Under the pieces are notes generated by a model. That model was not told the origin of the DNA and searched no databases. It saw only the letters and a list, made by a program, of their open reading frames with translations. Shown here in pieces: positions 61,836 to 64,000 of a stretch of DNA of 64,000 bases (the first letter of the stretch is position 1; each line of letters opens with the position of its first letter). Origin of the DNA: Photorhabdus sp. CRCIA-P01 (GTDB lineage: Bacteria > Pseudomonadota > Gammaproteobacteria > Enterobacterales > Enterobacteriaceae); contig NZ_NMQR01000021.1 in assembly GCF_003545805.1 (NCBI RefSeq), positions 249 to 64,248 of the forward strand. Direction: 5' to 3'. The translations under genes were made by a program, and so were the position numbers.

Positions 61836-62780
61836 ATGGAGCTAATTCGCGGTATACGTAATATCCGGACATGTCAGCGCGGTTGCGTGTTGACGATTGG
61901 TAATTTTGATGGTGTCCACAGAGGTCATCAGGCACTACTGAAACACTTAAAACACGAAGGGCAGCGTCTGGGATTACCAGTAATGGTCATGATTTTTGAG
62001 CCACAACCCTTGGAGTTTTTTGCTAAGGGTGGTGCTCCCGCGCGTCTGACGAGATTGAGGGATAAAGCCAAATATCTCGCCCAATGTGGAGTGGATTATT
62101 TATTATGCGTGAAGTTTGACAGAAATTTTGCGGCAAATACGCCAGAAGCTTTTGTTTCACGGTTGCTGGTGGAAAAATTGGGTGTTAAGTTCCTCGCTGT
62201 GGGAGATGATTTTCGTTTTGGTCAATCTCGCAGTGGTGATTTTGCCTTTTTGCAGCGAGCCGGTGAGACATACGGCTTTGATGTAACCAACAGTGAAAGT
62301 TTTTGTGATGATGGTTTGCGGATTAGCAGCACAGCTATCCGTCAAGCACTGCAAGATGATGATTTGGTGTTAGCCGAAACATTATTGGGACATCCATACA
62401 GCATTTGTGGCCGGGTCGTTCATGGTAAGCGACTAGGGAACACTATTGGTTTTCCAACAGCAAATTTGCCGTTAAAACGATTAGTGGCTCCGGTACAAGG
62501 CGTTTATGTTGTTGAAGTCTATGGTTTGGGAGGCCAGCCTTTACCGGGTGTTGCCAATATTGGTACACGTCCAACAGTCTCTGGTCAGGGTCAACAACTT
62601 GAAGTACATCTAATTGATACCCAAATGGATCTCTATGGGCGTTATATTGATGTGGTGTTACGTAAAAAATTGCGTAATGAACAGCGGTTTGCTTCCCTTG
62701 ATGCACTCAAGCAGCAAATTGCGAATGATTTGGTTGCTGCGAAGGAATTTTTTAAGCAGCTACCTGTGTCATGTATCTAG
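61836..62780 (+). CDS. ribF: Bifunctional riboflavin kinase / FMN adenylyltransferase RibF
   Basis: Makes FMN and FAD. 314 residues (E. coli 313): N-terminal nucleotidyltransferase with TIGNFDGVHRGHQALL and GDDFRFGQSRSGD, and C-terminal kinase with VHGKRLGNTIGFPTANLPL. ATG at 61836. ileS follows after 24 bp, so they are cotranscribed as in E. coli. Confidence 0.96.
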   Translation: MELIRGIRNIRTCQRGCVLTIGNFDGVHRGHQALLKHLKHEGQRLGLPVMVMIFEPQPLEFFAKGGAPARLTRLRDKAKYLAQCGVDYLLCVKFDRNFAANTPEAFVSRLLVEKLGVKFLAVGDDFRFGQSRSGDFAFLQRAGETYGFDVTNSESFCDDGLRISSTAIRQALQDDDLVLAETLLGHPYSICGRVVHGKRLGNTIGFPTANLPLKRLVAPVQGVYVVEVYGLGGQPLPGVANIGTRPTVSGQGQQLEVHLIDTQMDLYGRYIDVVLRKKLRNEQRFASLDALKQQIANDLVAAKEFFKQLPVSCI

Positions 62781-62804
62781 CGGAAAATTGGAATTGAGAA
62801 TCGA

Positions 62805-64000
62805 ATGAGTGACTATAAAAATACCCTGAACTTACCAGAAACAGGGTTTCCAATGCGCGGAGACTTAGCAAAGCGCGAACCAGACATGCTAAAACGTTGG
62901 TACAAAGATGAGTTGTATCAGGTAATTCGTAAAGCAAAAGCCGGTAAAAAAACATTTATTCTGCATGACGGCCCTCCTTATGCGAACGGCAGCATTCATA
63001 TTGGTCACTCAGTCAATAAGATTCTCAAAGATATTATTATTAAATCCAAAGGGATGGCGGGATATGATTCACCATATGTCCCTGGTTGGGATTGCCACGG
63101 TTTACCCATTGAGCTTAAGGTTGAGCAGATTATTGGTAAGCCGGGGGAAAAATTTTCCGCCGCTGAATTTCGTGCCGAGTGCCGCAAATATGCCAAAGAG
63201 CAGATCGAAGGTCAGAAGAAAGACTTTATCCGTCTGGGTATATTCGGTGACTGGGAACGTCCATATTTGACGATGGACTTTAAGACCGAAGCTGACATTA
63301 TTCGCGCATTAAGCCGTATTATCGCTAATGGTCATTTGTTGAAAGGCGCCAAGCCTGTTCACTGGTGTACCGATTGTCGTTCATCACTGGCCGAAGCGGA
63401 AGTTGAGTATTATGACAAAACTTCGCCATCGATTGACGTGCGTTTTAATGCGGTTGATGTAGCAGCCATTTGTGAGAAATTTGGCGTGCAGGCATCAGAT
63501 CAACCCGTTTCTTTGGTGATCTGGACAACCACGCCGTGGACATTGCCGGCTAACCGGGCGATCGCTTTGCATGCTGAATTTAACTATCAATTAGTACAGA
63601 TTGAGGGTGAATGCCTGATCCTGGCTGCTGATTTGGTAGAAAGTGTGATGAAGCGCACAGGTATAACTTCGTGGGCAGTATTAGGGAGTTGTGCGGGTGC
63701 GGCGTTGGAACTATTGCGCTTTAAACATCCATTTATGGGCTTTGATTCACCAGTTGTACTGGGTGATCACGTGACTTTGGATGCGGGTACCGGCGCTGTG
63801 CATACGGCTCCAGGTCACGGCCCGGACGACTTCGTTCTCGGTCAGAAATATGGTTTAGAAGTTGCAAACCCGGTTGGCCCGAATGGCTGCTATCTGTCGG
63901 GTACTTATCCTTCTCTGGATGGCATGTTTGTCTTTAAGGCGAACGACATCATTACTGATATCCTGCGTGAAAACCATGCGTTGTTACACTTGGAAAAATT
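62805..64000 (+). CDS. ileS: Isoleucyl-tRNA synthetase IleS, N-terminal part (runs off window)
   Basis: About 398 codons are visible from the ATG at 62805 ([19 protein letters not shown]). Class I synthetase motif HIGH occurs in [13 protein letters not shown] (about residue 57-69), and the editing domain begins ([32 protein letters not shown]). The KMSKS region lies beyond the window. In E. coli it is followed by lspA. Confidence 0.97.
   Translation, partial: MSDYKNTLNLPETGFPMRGDLAKREPDMLKRWYKDELYQVIRKAKAGKKTFILHDGPPYANGSIHIGHSVNKILKDIIIKSKGMAGYDSPYVPGWDCHGLPIELKVEQIIGKPGEKFSAAEFRAECRKYAKEQIEGQKKDFIRLGIFGDWERPYLTMDFKTEADIIRALSRIIANGHLLKGAKPVHWCTDCRSSLAEAEVEYYDKTSPSIDVRFNAVDVAAICEKFGVQASDQPVSLVIWTTTPWTLPANRAIALHAEFNYQLVQIEGECLILAADLVESVMKRTGITSWAVLGSCAGAALELLRFKHPFMGFDSPVVLGDHVTLDAGTGAVHTAPGHGPDDFVLGQKYGLEVANPVGPNGCYLSGTYPSLDGMFVFKANDIITDILRENHALLHLEK

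Overview
The window looks like chromosomal DNA of an entomopathogenic enterobacterium, most likely Photorhabdus (Xenorhabdus is the main alternative). The core gene order follows the E. coli 99-1 minute region: ytjB/serB-radA-nadR, ettA, slt-trpR, yjjX, gpmB, rob, creA, arcA, thrLABC, yaaA, talB, mog, satP, dnaKJ, nhaA-nhaR, rpsT, ribF-ileS. Base composition is AT-rich between genes, there are two 127-bp ERIC elements, and the left end carries a very large two-partner-secretion locus of the type common in these genera.

Region 1 (1-20 kb) is a contact-dependent inhibition (CDI) island read on the minus strand: cdiB, a 4970-residue cdiA, its immunity gene, then a graveyard or reservoir of spare 3' modules. 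The modules are a frameshifted orphan toxin with an intact, overlapping immunity gene, then a second orphan toxin paralogous to the CdiA tip nuclease, followed by an immunity gene cut by the window edge. A group II intron remnant (catalytic RT core deleted, domains V/VI still recognisable) and a SymE-family 3' fragment in antisense lie at the module joints. CdiA itself contains five copies of a roughly 370-394-residue super-repeat and four copies of a 30-residue proline-rich repeat.

Region 2 (20-40 kb) is conserved housekeeping: serB-radA-nadR operon, the translation factor EttA, lytic transglycosylase Slt with the Trp repressor gene behind it (near-palindromic trp operator), Rob, CreA, ArcA, and the threonine operon with a 22-codon leader and a textbook attenuator. 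One lone ABC-type ATPase with decayed catalytic motifs sits between nadR and ettA.

Region 3 (40-64 kb) mixes core genes with acquired or decaying ones: a very AT-rich MFS-like permease behind an ERIC element; a galT-galK pair whose upstream sodium/sugar symporter survives only as a C-terminal stub although the GalR-type operator remains; dnaK-dnaJ with a sigma-32 promoter; a divergent aryl-beta-glucoside locus (IIBC permease + GH1 phospho-beta-glucosidase + a small secreted protein on the minus strand, BglG-type antiterminator + IIBCA permease on the plus strand) with a RAT/terminator attenuator and a candidate CRP site between; a two-gene phage-like remnant (58-residue membrane protein + XRE-like regulator); then nhaA-nhaR, rpsT (UUG start), ribF and the 5' part of ileS running off the end.

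All identifications are from reading the sequence and remembered family knowledge; no database search was run.
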